Shown here piece after piece: positions 42,601-53,917 of a DNA stretch of 64,000 nt. Position numbers and translations under genes: made by a program. The notes beneath the pieces were generated by a model that was given only the letters and a program-made list of their open reading frames with translations, did no database searches and was not told the origin of the DNA. The stretch is from Latrodectus hesperus. Lineage: Eukaryota; Arthropoda; Arachnida; Araneae; Theridiidae. Position 1 is the stretch's first letter. Each line of letters starts with the position of its first letter. The stretch covers positions 41,278,924 to 41,342,923 of the forward strand of contig CM075862.1 in assembly GCA_037975125.1 (NCBI GenBank). Direction: 5' to 3'.

Positions 42601-45600
42601 ACTGCTTATTCCATACCCATGATTTTCATATGATGCAACTGAAAATTTAACTGACGAAAGCTGCTGCAACGCTTTAATACAATCATCACATATTTCCTTA
42701 CGGAGAACTTTTTCATATAGTAGGTCATATTTACGTGTCACAAGAGCGGAAACCCAACAAACTCTCAAGTAATCATCCTCACAAAATGTGCTCAAAGAAA
42801 AAAAAGAAGCATTAATCGTTTCTAGTCATTAATTAGATACAAATCCATAAGCTTTTGAGTCAAACAGAAGGTTAATTTCCTTTTGTTTTTCCATTTACTT
42901 TCTTTATTTCTTATATGGATGCAATTTGAGTTGTATTTCATATGCCTGTCTTACCACATCCTGCCATGTATTTGGTCTGATGCCTATTTTGAATGCTTCT
43001 TACGTGTCCACGTGTTAACTCTCAATTGCAACCCAATTTGTGTTAAATAGTATACTTTACAAACCCTCCTTACTGTGTAAAAGTAATAATTTCTAGTGTC
43101 TCCATATGATTGCAAGCATAATTGTATTGTCTTGTATGTACTGTGTTCCGTTTTCTTTTCCTCCAGCGGGTCCATCAAATCTGGTAAAAGCCTTTCAGGG
43201 TTAGGTGCAAGGACCTCTGCTGGTGTTTAATTTTTTATAAGCTCTTGTGATGAGCAACAGTCAATAATTAGAAAACATATTTTAAAACAATATTAATAAT
43301 ATTTATTTATTAGTTTGGAATCTATGTTAAGGCAAATATTCATCTGGATAAATTTCGACAGATTTCTAAAAGAGTATTTGAAATTCAACATATATTAAAT
43401 CCATGAATGCTCGTCTATGAATATCCTTATACTTACCAATCACATAAAGGATGCCACTGATAATATAGTTACCTCTATTTCATTACCATTTATTTTCTTA
43501 TAAAAATGAGCAACAAAATTTAATTTAATGAACATCAACAATTCCAAAAAAATAAATAAAATAAAAGTGATTTTTCAACTACATTGAAACTAATTTTTAA
43601 AATAAAAAAAGAAATAATGGGAAATAAATAATCACAGTGAACATTTGAAATGAAAAAATAGAGGGAAATTTTAAACATCAATCTTGACTTGTTTAATTAG
43701 ATTAAATATTGAGAATAATAGCTGCAGACAGAAAATTATCATAGCTTCTTAGAATCCCAGCGATTTGCTTATTAAATACAAACTATAAGAGCACAATGAA
43801 CAATAGACAATTCCTGGATTATAAGAATCAATACATCTTTGAAACTAATAAAAATCTTCAATGCGGTTGGTGAAAATTCAATATACATCCCCTAATCTAA
43901 TTTGCATTCCTTAACTGCTGAAAGATTCTAGATTAATTCTCTGGTAGAGAAATGAAAAAGCAAAAATTCTAATTTGATTTACAGTTATTTCTTATCAAAA
44001 TGATTAATCAAAATAAAAGAAGTAACTACCAAATGTTGTTTTTGCATTTCAATTATGATTGACAAAACTCTATTTTGTATCTGAAAATAAATGGTGAAAA
44101 ATAAACTTAAGAGATAACGCGTGAGATCTCATATATGTATCTTATTCAACTACCTTTCTGTATATTTACATTGTGAATTATTTGTTGTTTAAAGTATTTG
44201 AGCAATTAAATGTAAATAATGTTCACTATTATTAAGTTTGAGTTTTACGTGTTCATTTTTATGCTATATTTATTCTCCATTTTTTTAAAGTGTTAATTTG
44301 TATTAACGATCATAATTTAATTGAAAATCCATATTTTTTACTTCTATTAACTATACGTTTTCTTTATTTCTAACTGAAAGGACATTAAAAAATCTCAACA
44401 ATGTCCTGGTTGAGAAAGACGTCGTTCTCGTGATAAGATGTGGTGTGTTTTATACCTGTCACAGCTGAAGATTCAAAATGTTCACTAATTGCGATTGGAA
44501 AATGTAAAATAGTTTGCAATCGTGATATCCTTCTGTTGGTACGTCGTGGCATGGGAAAGAAGATGTCAGATTAAATGCTCACATCTTCACTAAACCCTAG
44601 TTCAAAATGTCGAGGAAATTTGCTGAATTTACCCACTTTTCAGTCGACAGAATCGCACCTAAAAGCATAATGAAAACAAAAAGTAACATACGTATCCGAT
44701 TTCATATTTCTTTTTCCGAATTTTCAAGTTCTGTGACGAAGATTACTTTTGAACTGAAACTCTCATTTTCACGTCCAGCGGAAAAACATTAAGCTATGAG
44801 AAATTTTAATATGCATAGGTGTTTTTCAATTTAATAGTTTTAGGTGGAGTTATCTAGTCTTTTTCCGAAAACGAAAGCAAGCGGGAAGGATGATTTTTAA
44901 AATTTTTTATTGATATTGTGTTTATTAGATTCATCATTTTAGAACGAAAAAAACGCTTTAAATACTTTTTGCATTTTAGATTACAATCTTAAAAAGCGAT
45001 GAATAAAATTCAAGCAATTGCGTGGAATGCATAAATATGATCACTAAATAGAAAAGACAAAACAAATTGCGACTAAAACACAGTTGTGTACTTTTTATGG
45101 GAAATAATAACTAATAAACAATATTTATTTTACTTCTGAATCTTAGCATTGAAAGATCAAAAAAAGAAGTCTGAATTTTTCACAAAAAATTGTATTATTC
45201 CTTTTACATATCTCAGTTTGGATCTTGTTTTTTTTCAAATATGCATAATAAACCTTTCTTGTTTTTTTAGATAACATTTTTTTGACGGTTTTATTAGTTT
45301 TTAAAATTTGATTAATTTTATGTTAGCAGTTTTTTTATTTCAAAAAGTATAAAAGTTTATATTTTGTTCATAATTTTTTTTGATAAAAAATAGGTAACTA
45401 ATTGAATATTTGCTAAACTAAATAATTTAAATGAAAAGGCTATCATAAACTAGTGTATTTGAAAATAAGCATATATATCTTTAGTGCATAAAGGATATAA
45501 ATGCTTAAAAGAGTTCGATGTGTAATAGTATTAAATAGATGTTTTTCATGCAACTGAATGTGCGTAAATGGATATGAAATGAAACTATATGTAAGCAAAA

Positions 45601-45962
45601 ATGTGTGGAAATGAAACATGAAATGTTGTAAATTATAAAGAATACTCAAAGCACAACCTATCATCTAGAGTCCCATCATGAGGAATTAATTTGATGACAA
45701 TTTTATGAGAAATTTTCTGACATTTTTCACCGCAGAAATTTTGAAACCTCAAATTTTATCGAATAGTTCTGATTTGAGTCATTTTGTAGCTGGGTCCGTA
45801 AAAACCAATTGGTACCATTTATTTTGTCGATTTGCAAAAAAATGTACAACTTTAAACTTTCTTTATTATAAACGTGCGTCGTTAAGAACAATTGCGACAC
45901 TTTTCTCAATTCTTCTACTCGACAATTATGTTTATTTTTGTTTGCTGTAATTTAAAATTGTA
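39604..45962. other. Intronic DNA with one weak ORF candidate
   Basis: Largely AT-rich. The only stretch with protein-like composition is the - strand frame at 42547-42825 (see separate entry). A second - strand frame at 42984-43178 is less persuasive. No repeat family was recognised. Confidence 0.45.
42547..42825 (-). other. Unrecognised open reading frame, possible exon or relic
   Basis: On the - strand an open frame runs from just after TGA at 42828 to 42547 and includes CEDDYLRVCWVSALVTRKYD and EICDDCIKALQQ. Composition (Cys, Trp, charged residues) is less A/T-driven than other frames here, and a pyrimidine tract followed by an AG (ttctttttttt, ctttgag on -) lies near 42793, like an acceptor. 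There is no ATG start. I do not recognise the family. It may be an exon of a nested gene, a decayed transposon, or chance. Confidence 0.25.
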
Positions 45963-47372
45963 CACTACTGGCCATTAAAATTGCTACAACAAGAAGGAAT
46001 GCAAATAACAGAACGATATTTATTGGACACATACATTATAGTGGAAAGAACAAGTGATTAGATTTACAGGAAATTAGGATGTTTAGATCTTGAGAAATCA
46101 GTACCCAGAACAGCCACCTCTGGCTGCAATAACAGCATTTATCCGCCTAGGCATGGAGTCAAACAGAGATTGTATGGTATGTACGGGGATCTCTAGTCCA
46201 TGCAGCTTCAACACTATGCCACAGTTCATCGACAGTAGTGGATGGTGAGTGATGGCGTGCCAATCGCTCGGCAACCATTGACCATGCGTTCTCAGTTGGT
46301 GACAGATCAGGAGAACGTTCTGGCCAGGGTAACAGTCGAATCTGTTCTGTATCAAGGAAGTTCAGAACAGTACGGGCAACATGCGGTCGTGCATTATCCT
46401 GTTGAAACAAAGCATTAGGGAGGCCACGAAGATAGGGCAGAGCCACGGGCCTTAACACATCGGAAATATAACGGTTGCTGTTCAAAGTGCCGGTAATGCA
46501 AACAAGGGGTGATCAAGACGTGTATCCAATGGCATCCCATACCATCACTCCAGCAGATGGGCCAGTATGGCGATGTCCAATGCAAGCTGGCAATGCGCGT
46601 TCTCTACGATGCCTCCAGACACAGATGCGGCCATCATGGTCCTGTATGCAGAACCGAGATTCATCTGTAAAGATGACGTGATGCCATTCCCGCGTCCAGG
46701 TTCATCGCTGATCACACCATTGAAGGCGCTCCTTTCTGTGACGCAGCGTCAATGGTAGCCGAAGCCATGGTCGCCGTGCAGACAATCCATGCTGCTGCAA
46801 ACGTCGTCGAACTGTTCGAGCAGAAACTTGTTGCCTTGCAAATGACTCCATTTCTCGACTCAGGGTTCGTGACGTGGCTGTACGAACCCTTGTGACCATG
46901 CGGATAAGATGTCTGTCTTCCCTGCTGTTAGTGATGGAGGGTGGCTGAGATCCTGCATGACGTTCCGTATGATTGTCCTGAACCCATCGATTCCATATTC
47001 TGCTAACAGTCATGGGGTCTCCACCGACGCGAGCAGCAATATTGCGGTACGATAAACCGCAATCCCGGTAGGCTATAATCCTTCCTCGATCAAAGTCAGA
47101 CACGTGCTGATAGGCATTTCTTCTTCTTACACGAGGCATTACAACAACTTTCTTTGCCGAAAACAACGTTGAAACGGAAATTAAGTATGAGAAAACTGCT
47201 GTCAAATCTCTGGTTTTATACACATTGTAGATGTCGCTATTGTCGCCTGCTTTGTATGAATGCGCATGAAAATCTAATCATTTGCATATCACAGCAAGTT
47301 CTACCTATCATGCAAATTTCACGTGTGTGGTGTGCCGCTTTTCTGGTGTAGCAATTTTAATGGTCAGTAGTG
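45963..47372 (-). mobile_element. Tc1-like transposon, copy 2
   Basis: It is the same element as copy 1, with ends cactactggccattaaaa and ttttaatggtcagtagtg, about 1.41 kb. The left flank is TA (45961-45962); the right flank reads CA, so the target duplication has decayed. It is not inside a TA array. It has the same orientation as copy 1, about 8.6 kb away, and is very similar in sequence along its whole length. Confidence 0.94.
46098..47139 (-). pseudogene. Tc1-family transposase (DD34E), broken, copy 2
   Basis: On the - strand it starts MPRVRRRNAYQHVSDF at 47139, with helix-turn-helix segments GLSYRNIAARV and TVSRIWNRWVQDN. FTDESRF, QQDNARPH and DLSPTEN give Asp, Asp and Glu, the last two with exactly 34 residues between them. 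Inactivating changes include in-frame TGA at QWCDQR-stop (46702-46704) and a second TGA in the GYTS-stop segment (about 46515), plus a frameshift near 46950. The second TGA stands at a CGA-type site, suggesting CpG decay. The C-terminus ends ARGGCSGY before stop at 46098-46100. Confidence 0.87.
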
Positions 47373-47910
47373 CATATATTAAGTTATATACAACTTATTG
47401 TGTCAACATACCACCTTCCTAACTTAATCATTACAGTAATCACCCTTATAACACGGTACTATTATAGCCCGTTTTCATATTAAGCTATTTTATGTCCCTC
47501 AATGTATTGCACGTGTTTTCCCCCCATAAAGTGCATTGACTCCCCTCGTTAAATTTCTGTATTGCGAAATTTATAATGTCATGCACAGATCATAATCAAT
47601 TTCGCGTACGTTTGTATATTTGTCAATTGCGTTTTTATAAAATTAAATTAAATTTTATTATTGACCTTGGGACATTTTGTTAAAGAAAAAGATGTCGCAG
47701 TGGAATGTTTTATCAGATAGCTTCTATAGCGAATAAACATGTTATATAACTGTTTTTGGAATTATTTGATTTACTTGAAATTAACTGTCTTTTAGTTTCA
47801 TTTGTGTAAGCTTTTTATAAATTTAAAATGTTATTAATTTGATTTTAATAAAACGCATACATTTCATTCATACCATAGCATAGGAAAGTTAAATGTGAAT
47901 CATTTGAACA
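47373..47910. other. Intronic DNA, nothing recognised
   Basis: Somewhat less AT-rich than average around 47440-47600 but without a gene or identified repeat. Confidence 0.45.
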
Positions 47911-48363
47911 CAACGCGTTATACAAGATCATACGAGCGTGTTTTCCTATAATGCGGAACTCATATACCATGTTATTGGGAGGATTACAATAATAAGTACA
48001 GTTAAATCAAAAACTTACAAACGTATTTAATGAAATAAAATTTCAAAACAGTTTTCCGTTCTTCAACGCGTCATACAAGATCATACGAGCGTGTTTTCCT
48101 ATGCGGAACTCATATACCATGTTATTGGGAGGATTACAGTAATAAGTACAGTTAAATCAAAAACTTACAAACGTATATAATGGAATAAAATTTCAAAACA
48201 CTTTTCCGTTCTTCAACGCGTTATACAAGATCATACGAGCGTGTTTTCCTATAATGCGGAACTCATGTACCATGTTATAGGGAGGATTACAGTAATAAGT
48301 ACAGTTAAATCAAAAAAGTTACAAACGTATTTAATGAAATAAAATTTCAAAGCACTTTTCCGA
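47911..48363 (+). repeat. Three-copy tandem repeat, 150-153 bp unit
   Basis: Units begin with caacgcg at 47911, 48064 and 48214. Each contains tacaagatcatacgagcgtg, ttttcctataatgcggaact, gggaggattaca and aataagtacagttaaatc. The middle unit lacks three bases (cctatgcgg for cctataatgcgg), giving periods of 153 and 150 bp. Units differ at only a few positions. No open frame crosses the array. It may be a local satellite or a tandem part of an element. Confidence 0.93.
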
Positions 48364-49490
48364 TATAAAAGAGAAGCTTCTAAATCCTTAAATTTGAATG
48401 AATTGATATAATGCTGACCGTTATATAAGTTTCTTTAATATATCTTGTGTACACATCTATCTATAATTATATTGTATTATGGATCACAAGCAAAGGGCAG
48501 AATGATGAATATATCTTATATTTTATTACAATTATTTATTTCTTTTCATTTATTCCCAGATAATAAGTGAAGCATTAACACTAATATCCCCGATCTTTAA
48601 CTAAACAGATCGTTGGTTTGATACTCTGGAAGTATGGATCTTTGAAATGGTTCGAAATTCATCTTAAATTGTACATTCTGATCAAGGCTACTTTTGTATA
48701 CAATAACAGAATACAACAAACCAATATAATATATTTCAGTTTATTTTTTTTATAACTTTTGACATTTTTTGTATATTTTGATAGTATTTTGTGTTATTCT
48801 TCGATAATAAACTAACCATATAAGACCTGTTAACAGAAAAATATGTTAATGTCATCGTAATGAGCATTATTAATTATTAAATTAGTGTTTTATGGGGTGT
48901 ACAGTTTTTTTGTATAAAAAACACTAGTCACCATTTTTAATTATTTTTAAATATTGTGCGTTTACCTCGTTAAAAATCATTTTCATACAGCGTAAAATTC
49001 TTACTTACAATATTTAATCCTTGATTTGCTACCCCACATCTTACATAACATCACCTTCTTGATAATAAGTCGAAAAATAAGGAATTTCTTATCATTATGA
49101 AGAATGATATTAATTATATAAAAAATTATAAAGTAAAACATTTATCGCCAAGAAAATACCTCGATTTCTTTCATCCTTATTGGTAAAAATTCGGATGCCA
49201 TATTTTGGATGTTTCTTGGTTGTTATTTCAGCAAGAATTTTGAAATCCTGAAAATTTAAAATTGTAGTTTTTTAATGAATGATTTAGTAAGTTTATGATA
49301 ATTAACATATACTTACTATATATTCAACATGACGCTTGACATATTTGAAAATTTCTTAAGTGCTTTTACTATCAGGAAAAGTTTATTAGTAAGAAACTAT
49401 TTCTATTTCCTTTATCTTTATTAGCATAAATAAGGATGTCATAGTGTAATACGACATAACCAAACCCTGAGAAAATAGGTGTGTGTATTT
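48364..49490. other. Intronic DNA, nothing recognised
   Basis: AT-rich sequence without genes or recognised repeats. Confidence 0.5.
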
Positions 49491-50455
49491 TTATTGCACT
49501 TTAAATTTAAGAGTTTCCTCTTTTCCTTTCAAACCGAGTGGTAATAATATAAAGGAAAGGATGTAATAAAAATTGGCACAATGAAACAAGTGCAATAAAA
49601 GAATAAATTTTTCCTTTCGGAAGGGATGAGTGATCTGGAGGAAATTGCAGGCAAAGTATATTGTTTTATGATATGTATTATTTGTAAATCTGACCAGTCG
49701 GGAATGAGGGGGAGAGATTTCTGACCTATCCCACAGAAGTATAGGAGAAACTACAGAACTTTGGAAAACCAATGATGTAAAGAGGAGGAGGAAAACCAAT
49801 GATGTAAGAAGAGGAAAGCTAAGCCGAAAATTATGAAGAGTTAAAAATTGCATCCAGACACAGAGAAAACACAGAAGCCCCAGAGAAGCCCGACATAGAA
49901 AAGGAGTCTACAATTGAGGACTGTCCTCATTGAGCACAATAAGAAGCTAAAACGATGTTAGTTGTAAACAAAACCACCGCATTCCAGAAGGAATCCTGAC
50001 TAGACTTTCCAGATTGGAGCTGAAGATGTCCGACAAATAGACGAACAGAATAGAGACGATAGAGTCTGAGGAGAGATACCAGAGAGAAGAGGGAGAGCTC
50101 ATGAGTAACGAGCTAGCCAAGCGAGATCCTGAGCCGGTAATGCCATTGGCGTTAGGAGACACCACACTGCTACTTCTAAAAGGGGTGAGTCTGACCTCTC
50201 GTTCCTCATCAAACTGGTTACACTCAGTTATGATATATTAATGTGTAATTGTCATAAGACAAATATTAATGTTAGAATCTCAATTATTTAATCAAGAATG
50301 TTATTGACTGTAACTATAAATTTCTCTTGTAATTTAGTTACTAAAATAAATTATTAAGTTTTATAGTATTTTTGTTTTGAATTTATCTCTGTTATTCAAT
50401 TATTTACAAAACGAATCTGGGTTTCCTCGGAGTCCACCAGAACAAAGGATACCAT
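49491..50455. repeat. Purine-rich, GC-richer island; possible solo LTR or old insertion
   Basis: The stretch 49700-50190 is rich in A and G on the + strand (gaagccccagagaagcccga, agagggagagctcatgagta) and GC-richer than the intron. A direct duplication of ggaaaaccaatgatgtaa occurs at about 49764 and 49791. An AT-rich part with aataaa-type signals follows and ends near gggtttcctcggagtccacc. This pattern could be an LTR, but I could not find matching terminal dinucleotides or a duplication. The 120-codon - strand frame at 49491-49853 is a by-product of the purine bias. Confidence 0.35.
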
Positions 50456-51826
50456 AATTTTATTGTTCTATGACCGTTATGTCAACATGGCACTCGACAT
50501 GCCTGAAATGCCGAATTGCAAAGATTTATGAGTGATTTGGTAAAGTTAATGATCATTAACATAAAAAATTCTCTGGCTTTAATAACTAGCAACAATAAAT
50601 CTTCAATCGATAAAATTACGATAAGAAATTCATACAATACTGTTTTTTTAGATTCCTTTTTATTTATTTTTTTAGGTAGAAAGTGTCAATAGCTATATTT
50701 TATAATTCGTATGCTTGCATTTCTTTGTTTTAATTTAAGTTAAAATAATTTAATAGGTATTAAAGATCAAGAAAAAAGTAATGATATTTAATTCCATACA
50801 AAAGGGAGAAGATGTATTTCAGAAATTATCTTTAAAGTATTTAAACTCATTTAGTTTTTAATTTAAAAAAGTCATTCTGTTAAAACTTGTACACAAAATA
50901 TCAAAAAATATATCTTCAAATTATTAATTTGATATGCACTGTTCTAATAGAACAAAAATGTCAAATTATCAAAAATTCTGTTATTAAATATTGACAAAAA
51001 ACTTGTGAGTATTGAATGCTTCATTTATAATTAGAAAATGTAAATTAAAAAAAATATTGCTAAATCGTATTTTAGCAATGCTTTCTTTTATAATTTATTA
51101 TATTCGTAATATTTATCAAATATATCTCTTTTACAATTTTTCTAGTCTAGGAATTTTTCTTCAAAAAAGTCCTTTCCTTTTTTTCTTTTGTTTCCTTTGT
51201 AATGGTTATTAGAAAAATGAAAAATCCTAAGTTTATGGGAAAAAAGATATGAAAAGTGTTATTTCGGATTTGAATGTTTGAAAATGAAACTTGTAGTTTA
51301 ATATAATTCCCACCCACGCAAAATAAATCATTCCCTTTCCAATACAGAAAGCTCTAAAAGTTTTACAAAAATGCAAAAAATGAATTCTATCGTTAAATAA
51401 ATTTAAAAAATTTGAAGTAGAATCATTTTTAACTAGAGTAAATGTAGCAATTATGTTTATAAGAATTAAAAATTTATTGGAAAAATATTTCTAACTGTTT
51501 ATTCCAGACATGAAATAATTGATAGTCAATGATTATATTTTAAAATGATTATTATTTAAATAAATATTTCAAGAAAAATAATAACTTGCTTTTTTTAAAA
51601 TTAATTTTTGTAAAAAATATACTGCAAAAATAACTCCTTTCACCTGTCAACTGCACGTGTGAAAAAAGTTTTCCCTTAAACTATGAAAATTACATTGTGA
51701 AGAATATAATCAAAATATTTTGCACTTTTTAAAAAGGATTTTTTTTAATTAGTTTGAGATGTAAATATAAATTTACAGCTAATCGTCCAAATCAATGAGA
51801 ATGATGTTTTTTGAGCATAAAATGTT
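50456..51826. other. Intronic DNA, nothing recognised
   Basis: AT-rich sequence; a CACGTG-containing stretch at 51650 is isolated. Confidence 0.5.
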
Positions 51827-51876
51827 ATGCTTAGGGCCTACTCATCGATACGAAGAAAAGAAAAGGCCCTAAGCAT
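51827..51876. repeat. 13-bp perfect inverted repeat next to a TA array
   Basis: Arms atgcttagggcct (51827-51839) and aggccctaagcat (51864-51876) are exact reverse complements separated by 24 bases, capable of a GC-containing hairpin in an otherwise AT-rich region, 10 bp before the TA array. Confidence 0.9.
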
Positions 51877-51879
51877 CGT

Positions 51880-52331
<452 letters not shown>

Positions 52332-52343
52332 TCCTCCCGCCCC
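52332..52343 (-). other. Polypurine tract of the BEL/Pao element
   Basis: GGGGCGGGAGGA on the - strand lies directly before the 3' LTR, where plus-strand DNA priming occurs in LTR retrotransposons. Confidence 0.85.
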
Positions 52344-52570
52344 GACAAAGAATCAGCCAAAAATAAACTTCACATATTAAAATTTATATGCGTAAATATG
52401 AAAAAACTAAAATTTTACATTACAAAATAAATTGAATACTTAAGAAATATGAATTCGAAACAAAATATACACATAATAGTAACTATAATTGTATAACACT
52501 AACTATTAATCATTACAATTCACCAACAATAATAAAGGTTCTTCACCCTTTTCAAACAAAATGTTTTAAC

Positions 52571-53917
52571 TTACTCTTGGACTTCTAAATTATACAAAAG
52601 CTGTACGGGACGTTTTATGACCCCTGATGGAGTCTTTAAAGTCACCGCTCTTACTTTGTTGTCCCTGCCTCTATGGACTTCCAGTACCTTGGCCAGCTTC
52701 CACATCTGTCTCGGAACCTTATCTTCACCTACTAAAACTACATCATTTACATTAAATACACATTTTACATTGACAGGTTTGGGGAAATTCGCACCCCTTA
52801 ATAGAAGAAGATATTCACCTTTCCATCTTTTCCAAAAATTATTTAAGATTTTTTCTCTATAAAGAAATCTTTTAATTAAATCCTTTTTACCGGTAAATAA
52901 TTTGCAATTTTGATTATCTGACCAATTTGGTAAGGTAGTTAATCTTCTTCCAATTAAGAAGTTTGCGGGTGTGAGAGGGAATGGTTCATTAGGTTCATTA
53001 TAAATATAAGTTAAAGGACGAGAGTTAATTATAGCTTCAATTTCTGCCAAAATAGTTTGTAACTCTTCAAAAGAAACTAATGCCCTTCCCAAAATTTTCC
53101 TTAATGCAACTTTTGTTATTCGAACCATTCTCTCCCAATAACCACCCCACCATGCAGCACGTTCAACAATGTATTGCCATTTAATTCCTTTCTTTCCAAA
53201 GTAATTTTGAATATCAGATTCAGTTATGTTTGCATAGAGTTTTTTAAGTTCAGTCTCAGCACTTTTAAATGTCATTGCATTGTCAGAATTAACAATGCGG
53301 CAAATACCTCTTCTGGAGATGAAACGTCTAAATGCTAGAAGAAAATGTTCTGTACTTAATCCGGAGACAACTTCGAGGTGAACGGCACGAGTTACAGCGC
53401 ATGTAAATAAGGCGATATAAACCTTGTCTTGGTCCTTTGAGTATAAGGGGCCGGCAAAATCAATACCCACCACTTCAAAAGGATCAGTTTCACTGGTTCT
53501 GTCGGCAGGTAGTGGTGCTACAATTTGATTTCCATGCTTGATTTGAAATCGTCTACACTTAAAACACTTGTTTAGACAATTTTTCACAGCTTGTCTACCA
53601 CGGATGATCCAAAATCGTTCTCTCAACTGGGTAAGAGTATCGGAGACACCTGAATGGTACAAGTTTTTATGCTCCATATCTATTAAAAGATTTGTGAATC
53701 TTGATTTATAGGGGATGATAATTGGATGTTTGGATTGATGATTGAATTCGGAGTTCTGGAGTCTTCCTTTTAAAACGATTAAATCATTGGAGTCCAAAAC
53801 TGGGTTTAGATGTAAAAAGTTTGGAACTAGAGGGAATTGGAAGGTTGTTTTTAAGGCAAATGTATTCTTTCTCGAATTCATTTTGCTGCACAGTCCGAAT
53901 CCAATATCGTTCAGCAT
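52571..53917 (-). CDS. BEL/Pao integrase region (3' part of pol)
   Basis: This - strand frame of 448 codons encodes the integrase that inserts the cDNA copy. Zinc-binding module: EHKNLYH with CFKC further on (about 53560-53675). Catalytic core: VGIDFAGPLY (first Asp, about 53456-53472), VNSDNAMTF (second Asp, about 53274-53297) and GGYWERMV (Glu, about 53126-53148). The region PLTPANFLIGRRLTTLPN and the GVIKRPVQLLY C-terminus are typical of BEL/Pao integrases. The first 30-odd codons overlap the upstream gag-pol frame in another register, so the Met at 53915-53917 is probably not a natural start. The upstream frame and this one part at a run of five A (53814-53818 on +). Confidence 0.9.
   Translation of the reverse strand: MLNDIGFGLCSKMNSRKNTFALKTTFQFPLVPNFLHLNPVLDSNDLIVLKGRLQNSEFNHQSKHPIIIPYKSRFTNLLIDMEHKNLYHSGVSDTLTQLRERFWIIRGRQAVKNCLNKCFKCRRFQIKHGNQIVAPLPADRTSETDPFEVVGIDFAGPLYSKDQDKVYIALFTCAVTRAVHLEVVSGLSTEHFLLAFRRFISRRGICRIVNSDNAMTFKSAETELKKLYANITESDIQNYFGKKGIKWQYIVERAAWWGGYWERMVRITKVALRKILGRALVSFEELQTILAEIEAIINSRPLTYIYNEPNEPFPLTPANFLIGRRLTTLPNWSDNQNCKLFTGKKDLIKRFLYREKILNNFWKRWKGEYLLLLRGANFPKPVNVKCVFNVNDVVLVGEDKVPRQMWKLAKVLEVHRGRDNKVRAVTLKTPSGVIKRPVQLLYNLEVQE

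Noticed and set aside
47911..48363. CRISPR-like or ORF-bearing repeat
   Set aside because: Contiguous tandem units without variable spacers; no frame crosses them.
49491..49853. 120-codon - strand frame with hydrophobic start like a signal peptide
   Set aside because: It follows from the purine bias of the + strand, which makes the - strand poor in stops; no domain is recognisable.
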